A stretch of DNA of 64,000 bases from an uncultured Parafilimonas sp. (GTDB lineage Bacteria > Bacteroidota > Bacteroidia > Chitinophagales > Chitinophagaceae): the NCBI GenBank assembly GCA_903882935.1, contig CAIRZB010000046.1, forward strand, positions 1 through 64,000, in the 5' to 3' direction. Made by a program: the position numbers and the translations under genes. The stretch's first letter is position 1. Each line of letters starts with the position of its first letter. Below the pieces are notes generated by a model. The model worked only from the letters and a program-made list of their open reading frames with translations. It made no database searches and was not told the DNA's origin. This document shows positions 1-8,879 of this stretch, piece by piece.

Positions 1-85
1 GATATTCCAAGCAAGAATCGTCATCCGTAAACCGCTTATGAAAATTTATAGAATTCACGCCTTTGAATTTATCCAACATATCCAT
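1..85 (-). CDS. IS1595-type transposase, N-terminal fragment (runs off left edge)
   Basis: Reading leftwards from an ATG at 83-85, 28 codons stay open to the edge of the window. The peptide has the pattern FKGVNSINFHKRF followed by DDDSCLEY. This resembles the start of IS1595-family transposases, whose N-terminal zinc-ribbon region begins with a phenylalanine-rich helix and a DEExCxxYL motif before the first zinc cysteines. The zinc cysteines and the DDE catalytic core would lie outside the window, so this is family resemblance only. Nothing else was recognised in 86-289. The terminal inverted repeat of the element should lie there, but I could not identify it. Confidence 0.5.
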   Translation of the reverse strand, partial: MDMLDKFKGVNSINFHKRFTDDDSCLEY

Positions 86-289
86 GTCGCAAATATAAAT
101 CTTCTAATTTTAAAGTGCGACCTAAGTGCTAATTCCTATAATTTTATACTAAATTAATTTTGAACACTTTACGTTAGTACGCGAGTTAATGTAAGGTAAT
201 TGTGCTCATTTGCTGCTGTAGCAAAACCCATAGATGACGGTTTGGTTTTGTGCAACAAGCATTATGTTAAAGCAGTAGTATTGGCTACA

Positions 290-341
290 CTGCTATAAAA
301 ACAAAACCCCGCCAGTTGGCAGGGTTTTGTTTTTATAGCAG
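290..341 (-). terminator. Rho-independent terminator of secDF
   Basis: A long near-perfect inverted repeat: 24-base arms with one mismatch around a 4-base AGTT loop. The arms carry A-runs and T-runs on both flanks, so it can work in either direction. It lies 15 bases beyond the secDF stop codon. Confidence 0.85.
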
Positions 342-355
342 TTGTTATTGCCTCT

Positions 356-3300
356 TTATTTTTTTACATCTATGCCGCTGCTTTTTTTGGCAGGGGATGA
401 ACTGTTTTTGCCAAGTGGCCTGTTTCTGCCGAAGTCAACCAATATGGGGGCTGCAACAAAAATAGACGAGTATGTGCCGGTTATAACACCTACCAGCATT
501 GCGAAGGCAAAGCCTCTTGTAACCTCACCGCCAAAAACAAACAGGATTAGAATGGTAAGGAACACTGTTAACGACGTCATTACCGTACGGCTTAATGTTT
601 GGTTGATGGCGCGGTTAATAATGGTCTCCTTGCTGGCACCTGTCATTTCCTTCACGTCCTCACGTATACGGTCGTACACAATTACCGTGTCGTTCATGGA
701 GAAGCCTATTACCGTTAGCACGGCTGCAATAAAGTACTGGTCAATTTCCAGCGGGAAAGGTACTATGCCCCTAAAGAAGCTGAACACTGCCAATATTACC
801 AGTACGTCGTGCAACAGGGATACGATGGTACCCAAAGAATACCTCCAGTCACGGAAACGGATAAAGATGTACAAGCAAATAATGATGATGGCAAATATGC
901 CAGCTTTGATTGCACCGCCTTTTAATTCGTTTGAAATGGAAGGCTCAACAGTTTTAGAATCTTGTTTATAGCTTTTGTCAAACTCTTTATAGCTTACGTT
1001 TTCAGGTATAAAGGCTGCTTTTTGTAACCCGGCAAACAAAGTTTTCTCCACGCTGTCGTCAATATTGTTGCCACGTTCGTTAATCAAAAAGTCGGTGGTA
1101 ATATTCAGCTGGTTGTTGGTGTTTACCGTTTTTACTATGGGGTAATTGTGCAGTACGGTTTTAAGTTCGTTGCTTACACTTTCAGTGTTCACCTTTTTCT
1201 TAAAGTCGATGGTATAGCTGCGGCCACCCTTAAATTCAACGCCTTCGTCAAAACCATGGATTACAGAACCGATGCCTAGTAGCAATACAACTACTGAAAT
1301 ACCGTAGGCCACTTTCCTATACTCGATAAATTTAAACGCGGTGTGTTTGAATATTTTGCGCGAAACGCCGGTAAAATACTCAAAATGCCTTTGTTTGCTG
1401 GTATAGATATCTGTGATAAGGCGGGATACAAGTATACCGCAGAACAGGCTTAACAAAATACCCAGCATCTGTGTGGTGGCAAAGCCCAGTACGGGGCCAA
1501 GGCCAAAAATGAACAGAATGGCAGCCGTTAAAAATGTGGTAACGTGGGCATCCAAGATAGGGGAGTAGGAGCGCTTGTAGCCATCGTTTACCGCCGTTAA
1601 ATAACCTTTGCCTTTGCTCAGCTCTTCTTTTATCCTTTCAAAAATAATTACGTTGGTATCCACGGCCATGCCTATGGTTAACACCAAACCAGCAATACCG
1701 GGGGCGGTTAGTGTAAAACCTAACGCACTTAAAATACCCACGGTGAACAACAGGTTTAAAATAAGGGCAATGTTTGCTACCCAGCCTGCCGTGTTATAGT
1801 AAATAAGCATCAAAGCAAATATTACTATAAAAGAGATTAGGAAGGAGTACAACCCGGCATGTATGGTATTGCTACCAAGTGTGGGCCCGATGGTTTGCTC
1901 AGAAGCTATCCTTGCAGGGGCAGGCAGTTTGCCTGATTCCAGCGTATTGGATAAATCCTGCGCTTGTTGTACGCTAAAGCTACCGCTTATTTCAGAGGAG
2001 CCATTGGGTATTTGGCCAATAACGTTGGGAGCGCTGTAAACAGTGTTATCCAATACTATGGCAATTGGCTTACCAATGTTCTTGCCTGTCATTTCAGCCC
2101 AAAGGCCTGTACCAACAGGGTCCATTTCCATTTTAATGGCTGGGGCACCTTTTTCGTCAAAATCCTGGCGGGCACTGCTAATGTGGCTGCCGTCTAATTT
2201 GGCATTACCGTTCTCCAGTGTTTTAACAGCATACAGCAACACAACGTTTTTGTTTTTGCTGTGTTCGTCAGGGCCGTACATAAACACCAGGTTAGACGGG
2301 AATTTGTTTTTCACCAAGCCCAAGCTTAGGTACTGGTTCAATTGGGCCGTATCCGTGGTTCTTATGTAGCCAATATTTGGGCTGTATATTGCATTGCCAG
2401 TGGCTTTGTCGCGTGTGCCGGTGCTTATCTGCAGTATTTTTTGCAAAGGGTATTCATTCTGCTTCAGCTTGTTTGTATCAACTGCGTTTGCTGCTGTGGC
2501 TTTTTTGCTGGTATCGGCCTTAGCAACTGCTGTAGTATCAAATGGTTTTGCAGTGGCGGCGTCCTTAACCGTCTTTACGCCGTTTAAGTAGTCACTGAGT
2601 GCTTTTTCGGCACTTTGGAACGATTCGGCAATATCCGGTATCCTGTACACCTCAAAAAACTGCAGGTTGGCAGTGGCTTGCAGGTTTTTGCGAACACGCT
2701 CAGGATCGTTGATGCCGGGCAGTTCGATGGAAATGATGGCTTTTGATTTGTCTTTGTTAATAGTGGCCGAACTGATACCAAAGCGGTCAATCCTATTGGC
2801 CAATATTTTGTAGGTGTTGTCAAAAGCCGTGTTCGACTGGTCGGCCAAATACGCCAAAACACTGTTGTCAGAGTCGGTGTATTTTACCTTTCCGTTGCTG
2901 CGTGCAACAAAATAGGTAGCCATAGAAGCCCCGCCAGACGCTTTTTTAAACTCCTCGCCAAACAAACCAATTAAATCGGCCCCGCCGGTTGCTTTTCTGC
3001 TAACGGCACTGTTTAGTGCTTTTACAAAAACGGGGTCTTTTGTGTTGTTTGCTAAGGAATGGATAAGCACATCAAGGCCAACCTCCATGGTAACACTCAT
3101 ACCGCCCTGCAAATCAAGGCCCAACATAAGTTCCTTGTCTTTAGCATCTTGGTACGTTGTTAAACCAAAGGGGCCGATGTTGGTATCCTTGGTACTGTCT
3201 TCGAGGCGCTGCAGCCGCTGTTTCTTCAAGTCATCCAGCGTATCCTGATAGGCCTCCCTCAGGGCTTTGTCGTTTGGATACTTCTTGTCTGCAGCAATGT

Positions 3301-3442
3301 AACCACGGGACGCAAGCCATTTATTGGCTTTGTCCTCTAAACTGCTTTCATGGCTGCGCACGATCCATGTGAAAGACAGTTGGTACAAACAAATTAATAT
3401 AAGCGCAATCGCAAAAAAACGCACTAAACCTTTAAGTTGCAT
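356..3442 (-). CDS. secDF: Protein translocase subunit SecDF (fused SecD and SecF)
   Basis: This 1028-residue protein fuses SecD and SecF, the usual arrangement in Bacteroidota. SecDF uses the proton-motive force to pull proteins through SecYEG on the periplasmic side. An N-terminal membrane helix (about 7-27) is followed by a large periplasmic domain. The SecD signature LGLDLQGG is at about 108-115, and a G-T-G-L-W-A-E region precedes the SecD membrane bundle (about 530-700). The SecF half opens with GVEFKGGRSYTIDF, the SecF counterpart of the D-L-x-G-G motif, and ends in a second membrane bundle. The C-terminus is a short basic tail. The gene stands alone between its own promoter-like site and a strong terminator. 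Confidence 0.97.
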   Translation of the reverse strand: MQLKGLVRFFAIALILICLYQLSFTWIVRSHESSLEDKANKWLASRGYIAADKKYPNDKALREAYQDTLDDLKKQRLQRLEDSTKDTNIGPFGLTTYQDAKDKELMLGLDLQGGMSVTMEVGLDVLIHSLANNTKDPVFVKALNSAVSRKATGGADLIGLFGEEFKKASGGASMATYFVARSNGKVKYTDSDNSVLAYLADQSNTAFDNTYKILANRIDRFGISSATINKDKSKAIISIELPGINDPERVRKNLQATANLQFFEVYRIPDIAESFQSAEKALSDYLNGVKTVKDAATAKPFDTTAVAKADTSKKATAANAVDTNKLKQNEYPLQKILQISTGTRDKATGNAIYSPNIGYIRTTDTAQLNQYLSLGLVKNKFPSNLVFMYGPDEHSKNKNVVLLYAVKTLENGNAKLDGSHISSARQDFDEKGAPAIKMEMDPVGTGLWAEMTGKNIGKPIAIVLDNTVYSAPNVIGQIPNGSSEISGSFSVQQAQDLSNTLESGKLPAPARIASEQTIGPTLGSNTIHAGLYSFLISFIVIFALMLIYYNTAGWVANIALILNLLFTVGILSALGFTLTAPGIAGLVLTIGMAVDTNVIIFERIKEELSKGKGYLTAVNDGYKRSYSPILDAHVTTFLTAAILFIFGLGPVLGFATTQMLGILLSLFCGILVSRLITDIYTSKQRHFEYFTGVSRKIFKHTAFKFIEYRKVAYGISVVVLLLGIGSVIHGFDEGVEFKGGRSYTIDFKKKVNTESVSNELKTVLHNYPIVKTVNTNNQLNITTDFLINERGNNIDDSVEKTLFAGLQKAAFIPENVSYKEFDKSYKQDSKTVEPSISNELKGGAIKAGIFAIIIICLYIFIRFRDWRYSLGTIVSLLHDVLVILAVFSFFRGIVPFPLEIDQYFIAAVLTVIGFSMNDTVIVYDRIREDVKEMTGASKETIINRAINQTLSRTVMTSLTVFLTILILFVFGGEVTRGFAFAMLVGVITGTYSSIFVAAPILVDFGRNRPLGKNSSSPAKKSSGIDVKK

Positions 3443-3473
3443 ACTGTAAGGGTTTCAAAATTTTTGTGAGCGG

Positions 3474-3481
3474 CAAAGATA
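3474..3481 (-). promoter_or_regulatory. Bacteroidota-type -7 element of secDF
   Basis: The minus strand reads TATCTTTG, a perfect match to the Bacteroidota -7 consensus TAnnTTTG, 31 bases before the secDF start. I see no TTTG at the ideal 19-base spacing upstream, so only the -7 half is supported. Confidence 0.5.
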
Positions 3482-3510
3482 GGGGAATTGACATTTATAT
3501 AATGGGCATA

Positions 3511-3548
3511 AAAAAATACCGGCAAAACAAATGCCTGCCGGTATTTTA
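3511..3548 (-). terminator. Terminator after the FKBP-type lipoprotein gene
   Basis: The arms AAAATACCGGC and GCCGGTATTTT flank a 13-base loop and are bordered by A/T runs. It lies 19 bases beyond the stop of the isomerase gene and separates it from secDF. Confidence 0.75.
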
Positions 3549-3566
3549 ATGCTTTTTTAATGTTTG

Positions 3567-4055
3567 TTATTGCACTGCCGTAATAACCAAATCGTAATAC
3601 AGTATTGCATTTGCGGGTACGCCAATGGTACCGCTTACTAACCCTTCGCACCCGTACGCTAAAGACGAAGGAATAACCAGTTTAATATGGGTGCCTGTTT
3701 TGAAATACCCTGCCATTTTGCCAAACCCCGGTATGGTACTTGCCAACGGATAGGTGATAGGGGTTGTTGATTTGTCGATGATAGACCCATCAAGCAACGA
3801 AGCCACATAAGTAAATGATACCGTTGAGGTTATGGTAGCACTATTGCCCGTGCCAACAGTGTCAATACGGTAATAAACCCCGCTGGTATCTTTGTTAAAC
3901 GAAAGGTTGTGCACTGATAAAAACGCTAAAATTTGCGACTGTTCCGCATACGGCTCTACGTTAGTGCAGGTAACCGTTTGCGAACTGCCCGCATTTTTTA
4001 CACAAGCACATACCGTAACGGATAATATTGCCGCAACCGCCAAAATTCTTTTCAT
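3567..4055 (-). CDS. FKBP-type peptidyl-prolyl cis-trans isomerase, lipoprotein
   Basis: A 162-residue protein with an N-terminal signal and cysteines at positions 16 and 18 fitting lipoprotein processing (LSVTVCAC). The C-terminal 100 residues carry the FKBP fold pattern: a V-S-F-T-Y-V strand, D-G-S-I-I-D, a G-F-G-K-M loop, and the end motif IPSSLAYG followed by G-V-P-A-N-A-I-L-Y-Y-D-L. The family catalyses prolyl isomerisation, here probably of periplasmic or outer-membrane proteins. The usual I-P-P-x-x-A-Y-G appears as I-P-S-S-L-A-Y-G. It lies 37 bases after the stop of the membrane-protein gene upstream and may be cotranscribed with it. Confidence 0.88.
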   Translation of the reverse strand: MKRILAVAAILSVTVCACVKNAGSSQTVTCTNVEPYAEQSQILAFLSVHNLSFNKDTSGVYYRIDTVGTGNSATITSTVSFTYVASLLDGSIIDKSTTPITYPLASTIPGFGKMAGYFKTGTHIKLVIPSSLAYGCEGLVSGTIGVPANAILYYDLVITAVQ

Positions 4056-4092
4056 GTTTTGTTATTATTTAGTATTAAGACTGCTATAACAG

Positions 4093-4428
4093 CTAATTTG
4101 TTGCATCTGGGCCTGTGGTTTCGTTTCTTTTTTTCACCAATAGCTCCAAATACCGTTGTTCATTCATTTCCCATTTGTATTTTTTGTAAAATACGCCAGT
4201 AAAAACCGCAATGGCAACAATGGCAATAACCAGCAGCCATGGGCTAGACTGGCTGTTTGCAACCATGTTTGCTCGTTCGTACCAGCCTGATTCGAGTACC
4301 ACCAACACCCCTATGCCAAGCAGCAGCCCAAAAGGTAAACCAAAAAATATTTGGCGAACAATATTTTTCTCGCGTTCCCTATATATAAGCCAATAGCCTA
4401 AAAAGTTATTCTCTTCCGTGGTAAGCAT
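4093..4428 (-). CDS. Small membrane protein with two transmembrane segments, function unknown
   Basis: This 111-residue protein is not a family I can name. It has a charged N-terminus (YREREKN), a membrane helix at about 26-46, a short loop, a second helix at about 64-82, and a basic, glutamate-rich cytoplasmic tail (W-E-M-N-E-Q-R-Y-L-E-L-L-V-K-K-R). Its gene precedes the FKBP-type lipoprotein gene on the same strand with 37 bases between them, so the two may form an operon. Codon use and composition look like the neighbours. Confidence 0.72.
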   Translation of the reverse strand: MLTTEENNFLGYWLIYREREKNIVRQIFFGLPFGLLLGIGVLVVLESGWYERANMVANSQSSPWLLVIAIVAIAVFTGVFYKKYKWEMNEQRYLELLVKKRNETTGPDATN

Positions 4429-4523
4429 TGTAGTATTGCTTTTTACTGGTTATGCATTGTTGTTTATAAATTTATGGAAAGGTTCAGATTTTAATCACTA
4501 TTTTTCCGCGAAAAGTTGCAAAA

Positions 4524-5393
4524 GTGAGTAAATACGACCATAATATTAAAGATTTCTTGATAAAGGCAAAGGAAGTATCGGTAGAAAAGATCGGGGTATT
4601 TTCATTAAGCCGCCCTGTTGGCGAGGATAAGGTTATTGACGCACAGTTTATAGATTTTCAATTTAACAAAAGGGCGGAGACCAGCGAGGCATTAATAGAC
4701 TTTATTGTAAAGGAAACGGGGAAAAACAAAACACTGGTATCCTCCGATTTAGCATCGTTTTTTGAGGGAGCCAGGCAGTACATTAATATCGGTAAGGCAT
4801 TTTCTATAGCGGGGTTGGGCATGCTATCGTTAAACAGGTCTGGTGAGTATGTATTCTCCCCATTGCAAGGTAATGTGGTAGCCGTAGAGGCAACACACAA
4901 CAATGCAGTTAAGGCCAAAACAGAAAAACAAGGCAAAAGCCAAACCGGCAGAAACGCCGTGATGTTTTTTGCGTTGTTAATTGTAATATTGATAGCGTCT
5001 GGTTTAGGGTGGGGCATTTACAAATATATTGACCGCCAAAAGGCAGAACAGCCATTAACTGATATGCCCTCCGTTAATGCAGACTCTACTGTAGGTAAGC
5101 AAATTAACACCAGCGACACAGCCGCAAATGCAGTAAACCCGCATGCCCAAATGGGCGACAGCCTTTATTATAGGTTTATTTTTGAAACCACTTTTAGTAA
5201 AACCCGGGCGCATAACCGATATGACAGTCTTAAAAGTTGGGGAGAACATGTATTTATCGACAGTACAAAGGTAGATACTAATATTGCCTACCATTTATTT
5301 GTGAAGGCAAACCTTTTGGCAAAGGATACTGCCCATGTTAAAGACTCAATACAAAAATATTTTTCGCGGCCGGTAAGGGTTGTGGCAAACTAA
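4524..5393 (+). CDS. HU/CCDC81-domain transmembrane protein
   Basis: A 289-residue protein starting at a GTG codon. Residues 1-115 match the paired HU-like (CCDC81-type) domains common in Bacteroidota: an I-G-V-F-S-L strand, then S-D-L-A-S-F-F-E-G-A, and the I-G-K-A-F-S-I-A-G-L-G hairpin ending in G-E-Y-V-F-S-P. A single membrane helix at about 150-170 is followed by a periplasmic region of about 115 residues. In relatives this region often ends in a SPOR peptidoglycan-binding domain. Here the tail (S-R-P-V-R-V-V at the end) shows only a weak trace of one. The domain order suggests a link between cytoplasmic structure and the wall. It is divergent from the 4428 gene and 25 bases from the next gene. 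Confidence 0.82.
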   Translation: MSKYDHNIKDFLIKAKEVSVEKIGVFSLSRPVGEDKVIDAQFIDFQFNKRAETSEALIDFIVKETGKNKTLVSSDLASFFEGARQYINIGKAFSIAGLGMLSLNRSGEYVFSPLQGNVVAVEATHNNAVKAKTEKQGKSQTGRNAVMFFALLIVILIASGLGWGIYKYIDRQKAEQPLTDMPSVNADSTVGKQINTSDTAANAVNPHAQMGDSLYYRFIFETTFSKTRAHNRYDSLKSWGEHVFIDSTKVDTNIAYHLFVKANLLAKDTAHVKDSIQKYFSRPVRVVAN

Positions 5394-5418
5394 CTGCCAA
5401 GTGTAAAAAACTAATATT

Positions 5419-6132
5419 ATGAAACTAAGCTCTTCCTTGGTTTTTGTGCTGTATTGGGCTGTGCTGTGTATTGATTGCGTTTTTTTGTTTAACCGCATGG
5501 ACGAATACCGGCATTATTCCAAGCCACTGATAATGCCAGTATTGTATATTCTAATGGCATTGGAAACCGTTGACACATCGCACAAACGCTCCAAACTCAT
5601 CGTTAGTCTTTTGTTGCTTTTTTCATTTGGGGGCGACATACTATTGCTAAACAATAACGAGAGGTCTTTTTTTACATTCGGGTTGCTTTGTTTTTTGGTG
5701 GTGCATATACTGTATGCCCTATTTTTTTTCAGAATCAAACATTTTGCTGTTAAAAATGCGGGTGCAATTGGGTTGGCATTAGTGGTGGTGGCGGTTTACC
5801 AATATTTTTTGCTAAGCGCAACCTGGGCCAAAATAAAAGAGAATGACCTAGCCGTGCAGGTAATTGTATATTCACTATCCTTATCCTTAATGTTTATTGG
5901 CGCGGTTAATGCCAGTACCGGAAAAAGGGCAAAAAAGGTGGCTTGGAAATATTTTGTGCCGGGTGCTATATTATTCGTTTTGTCAGACTCGTTGATAGCC
6001 ATCTTGAAATTTTACCCTTTCGAAAAGCCACCTATCGATTTGCCAGCGTATATAGGTTGCGCAGTAATGTTAACATACGGTGGGGCGCAGGTACTGCTTG
6101 TATTGGGTGCCGTTAAGTTTATAAAAAACTAG
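5419..6132 (+). CDS. YhhN family membrane protein (lysoplasmalogenase-like)
   Basis: A 237-residue polytopic protein with about eight hydrophobic segments. The YhhN/TMEM86 family signatures are visible: K-P-L-I-M-P near residue 35, F-G-G-D-I-L-L-L near 75, G-A-I-L-F-V-L-S-D-S near 190, and Y-G-G-A-Q-V-L near 220, with conserved acidic residues inside membrane segments. Family members from animals and some bacteria hydrolyse the vinyl-ether bond of lysoplasmalogens. Whether this one does is not shown by sequence alone. It follows the HU-domain gene by 25 bases and may be cotranscribed. Confidence 0.85.
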   Translation: MKLSSSLVFVLYWAVLCIDCVFLFNRMDEYRHYSKPLIMPVLYILMALETVDTSHKRSKLIVSLLLLFSFGGDILLLNNNERSFFTFGLLCFLVVHILYALFFFRIKHFAVKNAGAIGLALVVVAVYQYFLLSATWAKIKENDLAVQVIVYSLSLSLMFIGAVNASTGKRAKKVAWKYFVPGAILFVLSDSLIAILKFYPFEKPPIDLPAYIGCAVMLTYGGAQVLLVLGAVKFIKN

Positions 6133-6210
6133 CTATGATTGCTTGCTATTTGGGTGCTTACGCAAGCATTGCGTAGTTGCATTTGGCTTAGTATTGGCGG
6201 CCTATACTTA

Positions 6211-6246
6211 AAAAATAACCCCCCGTTAATTACTTAACAGGGGGTT
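6211..6246 (-). terminator. Terminator of groEL
   Basis: The arms AACCCCCCGTTAA and TTAACAGGGGGTT (one mismatch) have a 4-base loop. The minus strand continues into a T-run, so it fits termination of groEL, which ends 55 bases away. It also lies after the convergent YhhN gene. Confidence 0.75.
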
Positions 6247-6301
6247 GTTAGTTGTAGCAACTCAATTAGTTGGTTGAGTGCCTATTCGCTTACGGAATTT
6301 A

Positions 6302-7939
6302 CTAATAATCCATACCCATTCCGCCGCCGCCTGGCATAGCAGGTGCGCCAGATGACTTAGGTTCTGGCTTGTCAGCAACAACCGCTTCTGTAGTCAACAA
6401 CATACCAGCAATTGAAGCTGCGTTTTCAAGCGCAATGCGGGTAACTTTTGTTGGGTCAATAACACCTGCTGCAAGTAAGTTTTCGTAAACTTCTGTACGG
6501 GCGTTAAAACCAAAGTCGGCAGTACCTTCTTTAATTTTTTGTACCACTATGCTGCCTTCAATACCGCTGTTTACCACAATTTGGCGCAGGGGTTCTTCAA
6601 TGGCACGTTTAATAATGGCAATACCTGTTGTTTCATCGGCATTAATACCTTTAAAGCCTTCCAATGATTCGATAGCACGTATATAAGCTACGCCACCGCC
6701 AGGTACAATACCTTCTTCAACAGCTGCACGTGTTGCATGCAGGGCATCGTCAACACGGTCTTTCTTTTCTTTCATCTCTACTTCAGTAGCAGCGCCAATG
6801 TACAATACTGCAACACCACCGGCCAATTTAGCCAAGCGCTCTTGTAGTTTTTCCCTGTCGTAGTCTGATGTAGTGGTTTCAATCTGCGCCTTAATTTGGT
6901 TAACGCGTGCAGTAATTATTTCTTTATCGCCTTTGCCGCCAACAACAGTGGTGTTGTCTTTGTCAATGGTAACAGTGGCAGCTTGGCCAAGGTAGCTAAG
7001 GTCGGCGTTTTCAAGTTTGTAACCTTGTTCTTCGCTTATCACGGTGCCTTTTGTAAGCACGGCAATATCTTGTAACATTTCCTTCCTGCGGTCGCCAAAA
7101 CCTGGGGCTTTAACAGCGGCAACTTTCAATGTGCCACGCAGTTTGTTTACCACCAGTGTAGCCAATGCTTCACCTTCCAAATCTTCAGAGATAATCAACA
7201 ACGGACGGCCGCTTTGTGCAACTTTCTCCAATATATGCAAAATATCTTTCATGGCAGATATCTTCTTGTCATATATCAGTATGTATGGGTTTTGCAACTC
7301 AGCTTCCATTTTCTCGCTGTTGGTTACAAAGTAAGCACTCAGGTAACCGCGGTCAAACTGCATACCTTCAACTACATCAACTGTAGTGTCGGTGCCTTTT
7401 GCTTCTTCAACGGTAATAACACCTTCTTTGCCCACTTTGGCAAAAGCTTGTGCAATCAACTTGCCAATTTCATTATCGTTGTTGGCAGAAATTGACGCTA
7501 CCTGCTCAATCTTTTGGCTGTCTTCGCCTACTGCTTGGCTTTGTTGTTGTAGGTTTTTTACAACCACACTAACAGCCTTGTCAATACCACGTTTCAGGTC
7601 CATTGGGTTTGCGCCAGCGGCAACGTTCCTTAAACCTTCGCTAATGATAGCTTGGGCCAAAACGGTTGCAGTGGTAGTACCGTCACCGGCAATATCAGCT
7701 GTTTTGCTGGCAACTTCTTTCACCATTTGTGCGCCCATGTTTTCAATGGGGTCTTCCAGTTCTATTTCCTTGGCAACGGTAACACCGTCTTTAGTGATAG
7801 AAGGAGCGCCAAATTTTTTCTCAATAACCACATTGCGGCCTTTGGGGCCTAAGGTTACTTTAACTGCGTTTGCAAGGATGTCAACACCCCTTTTCATCCG
7901 GTTTCTGGCTTCGATATCGAAGAATATTTGTTTTGCCAT
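6302..7939 (-). CDS. groL: Chaperonin GroEL (Hsp60)
   Basis: A 545-residue chaperonin subunit of standard length. It forms the double-ring ATP-driven folding chamber in the cytoplasm with GroES. Visible signatures include [11 protein letters not shown], the nucleotide-binding D-G-T-T-T-A-T-V-L, the family signature [12 protein letters not shown], and a C-terminal Gly/Met tail ending GGMGMDY. It lies downstream of groES with a 139-base spacer that is unusually long and filled with an AT-rich repeat. It ends in a strong hairpin terminator. Confidence 0.99.
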   Translation of the reverse strand: MAKQIFFDIEARNRMKRGVDILANAVKVTLGPKGRNVVIEKKFGAPSITKDGVTVAKEIELEDPIENMGAQMVKEVASKTADIAGDGTTTATVLAQAIISEGLRNVAAGANPMDLKRGIDKAVSVVVKNLQQQSQAVGEDSQKIEQVASISANNDNEIGKLIAQAFAKVGKEGVITVEEAKGTDTTVDVVEGMQFDRGYLSAYFVTNSEKMEAELQNPYILIYDKKISAMKDILHILEKVAQSGRPLLIISEDLEGEALATLVVNKLRGTLKVAAVKAPGFGDRRKEMLQDIAVLTKGTVISEEQGYKLENADLSYLGQAATVTIDKDNTTVVGGKGDKEIITARVNQIKAQIETTTSDYDREKLQERLAKLAGGVAVLYIGAATEVEMKEKKDRVDDALHATRAAVEEGIVPGGGVAYIRAIESLEGFKGINADETTGIAIIKRAIEEPLRQIVVNSGIEGSIVVQKIKEGTADFGFNARTEVYENLLAAGVIDPTKVTRIALENAASIAGMLLTTEAVVADKPEPKSSGAPAMPGGGGMGMDY

Positions 7940-8078
7940 AAATACTTAATTTGAAAATTTTTAATTTTAAAATTTGAAAATTCGTGCATTTTAGATTTGA
8001 AAATGAAAAACAAGATTTTTGAAAATTTGTGGCTTTTGCCATTTCCAAATTTTCAAACTGCCTCATTTTCAAATTTGC
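7940..8078. repeat. AT-rich TTTGAAAA-type repeat in the groES-groEL spacer
   Basis: The spacer is built largely from variants of TTTGAAAA and its complement TTTTCAAA, first in one orientation and then in the other, so it can fold on itself. The same sequence type recurs at 44813-44990. The two places share near-identical stretches: CTGCCTCATTTTCAAATTT here and TTGCCTCACTTTCAAATTA there. The unit repeats about every 8 bases. It lies inside what should be one transcript. Confidence 0.75.
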
Positions 8079-8360
8079 TTACACTATTGCCAAAATGTCG
8101 CTTTCCCTCATAATAAGGTATTCGCCACCTTCCACTTGAATTTCAGTACCGGCGTATTTGCCGTACAATACAGTATCGCCAATTTTAACGGTAACAGGCT
8201 CATCTTTCTTGCCTGGGCCTGCAGCTACAACGGTACCGCGTTGTGGTTTTTCTTTAGCAGTGTCTGGAATGATGATACCACCAGCAGTTTTTTCCTCCGC
8301 GGGGGCAGGTTTTACAATCACCCTGTCATGAAGAGGGGTAACATTTAGTGTTTGTGCCAT
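8079..8360 (-). CDS. groS: Co-chaperonin GroES (Hsp10)
   Basis: A 93-residue GroES of normal size. The family pattern is clear: L-H-D-R-V-I-V-K-P near the start, the mobile loop with A-G-G-I-I-I-P-D-T, a glycine-rich G-P-G region, and [12 protein letters not shown]. GroES caps the GroEL ring and closes the folding chamber. It is the first gene of the groES-groEL pair. No CIRCE operator was seen upstream. The only promoter-like candidate is a sigma-54-like site at 8413-8428. Confidence 0.98.
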   Translation of the reverse strand: MAQTLNVTPLHDRVIVKPAPAEEKTAGGIIIPDTAKEKPQRGTVVAAGPGKKDEPVTVKIGDTVLYGKYAGTEIQVEGGEYLIMRESDILAIV

Positions 8361-8412
8361 AATCGTATTGATTTTTTAGAAAATGAACATTTAAGTTTAC
8401 TGTTACGGGGTT

Positions 8413-8428
8413 AGCTATTTTTGTGCCA
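8413..8428 (-). promoter_or_regulatory. Sigma-54-like promoter candidate upstream of groES
   Basis: The minus strand reads TGGCACAAAAATAGCT. Against the sigma-54 consensus TGGCAC-N5-TTGCW it has the exact GG-to-GC spacing and one mismatch (TAGC for TTGC). It lies about 53 bases before the groES start. No TAnnTTTG -7 element is visible on this strand between the gene and 8560. A single motif match can arise by chance. Confidence 0.3.
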
Positions 8429-8879
8429 CAGGGCTAAAAAGGCCAATTTTTCATTTTTTTTGCCTCTAAGCGGCCTAAGTTGGCCTTGTTTGGCAGGTTA
8501 AAAATGCACTACGCTACCCAAACGGCATACCCCAATGACAAAATTTCACCTGCCAACAGCCTTTGATTTGGGTGGTGCCTGGCGGCCACCCAAGTTAGCC
8601 CGGGCCGTTTTTTTTAGGTAAGAACGATGGAAATGGCCAATAGATAGGCAGTGACATTTTGTTAATGAAAAGATAAACACGCATCGCCGTTTGCCATTTA
8701 TGCCACAGGCATGGATAATTTGGCAGTAGTACTGTAGGCTGCCCAAGTGCATCCGGCTTGGGCGTATTGCCAAAATTAGCCCGCTTTAGTTAACGTACCC
8801 CAAAGCTGTTATACGCCCCCTTAATGTTTGGCATAGTATATGCCTGTTACAATATGCATAAAAATTGCGAACACATTAA
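8429..8879. other. Intergenic stretch without recognisable genes
   Basis: About 450 bases between the groES upstream region and the Omp85 remnant. I see no coding region with family resemblance and no repeat. Given the decayed gene that follows, it may be degraded sequence. Confidence 0.5.

Noticed and set aside
7386-7949. 187-codon plus-strand frame inside groEL
   Set aside because: Antisense shadow of groEL; composition reflects the complement of conserved codons.
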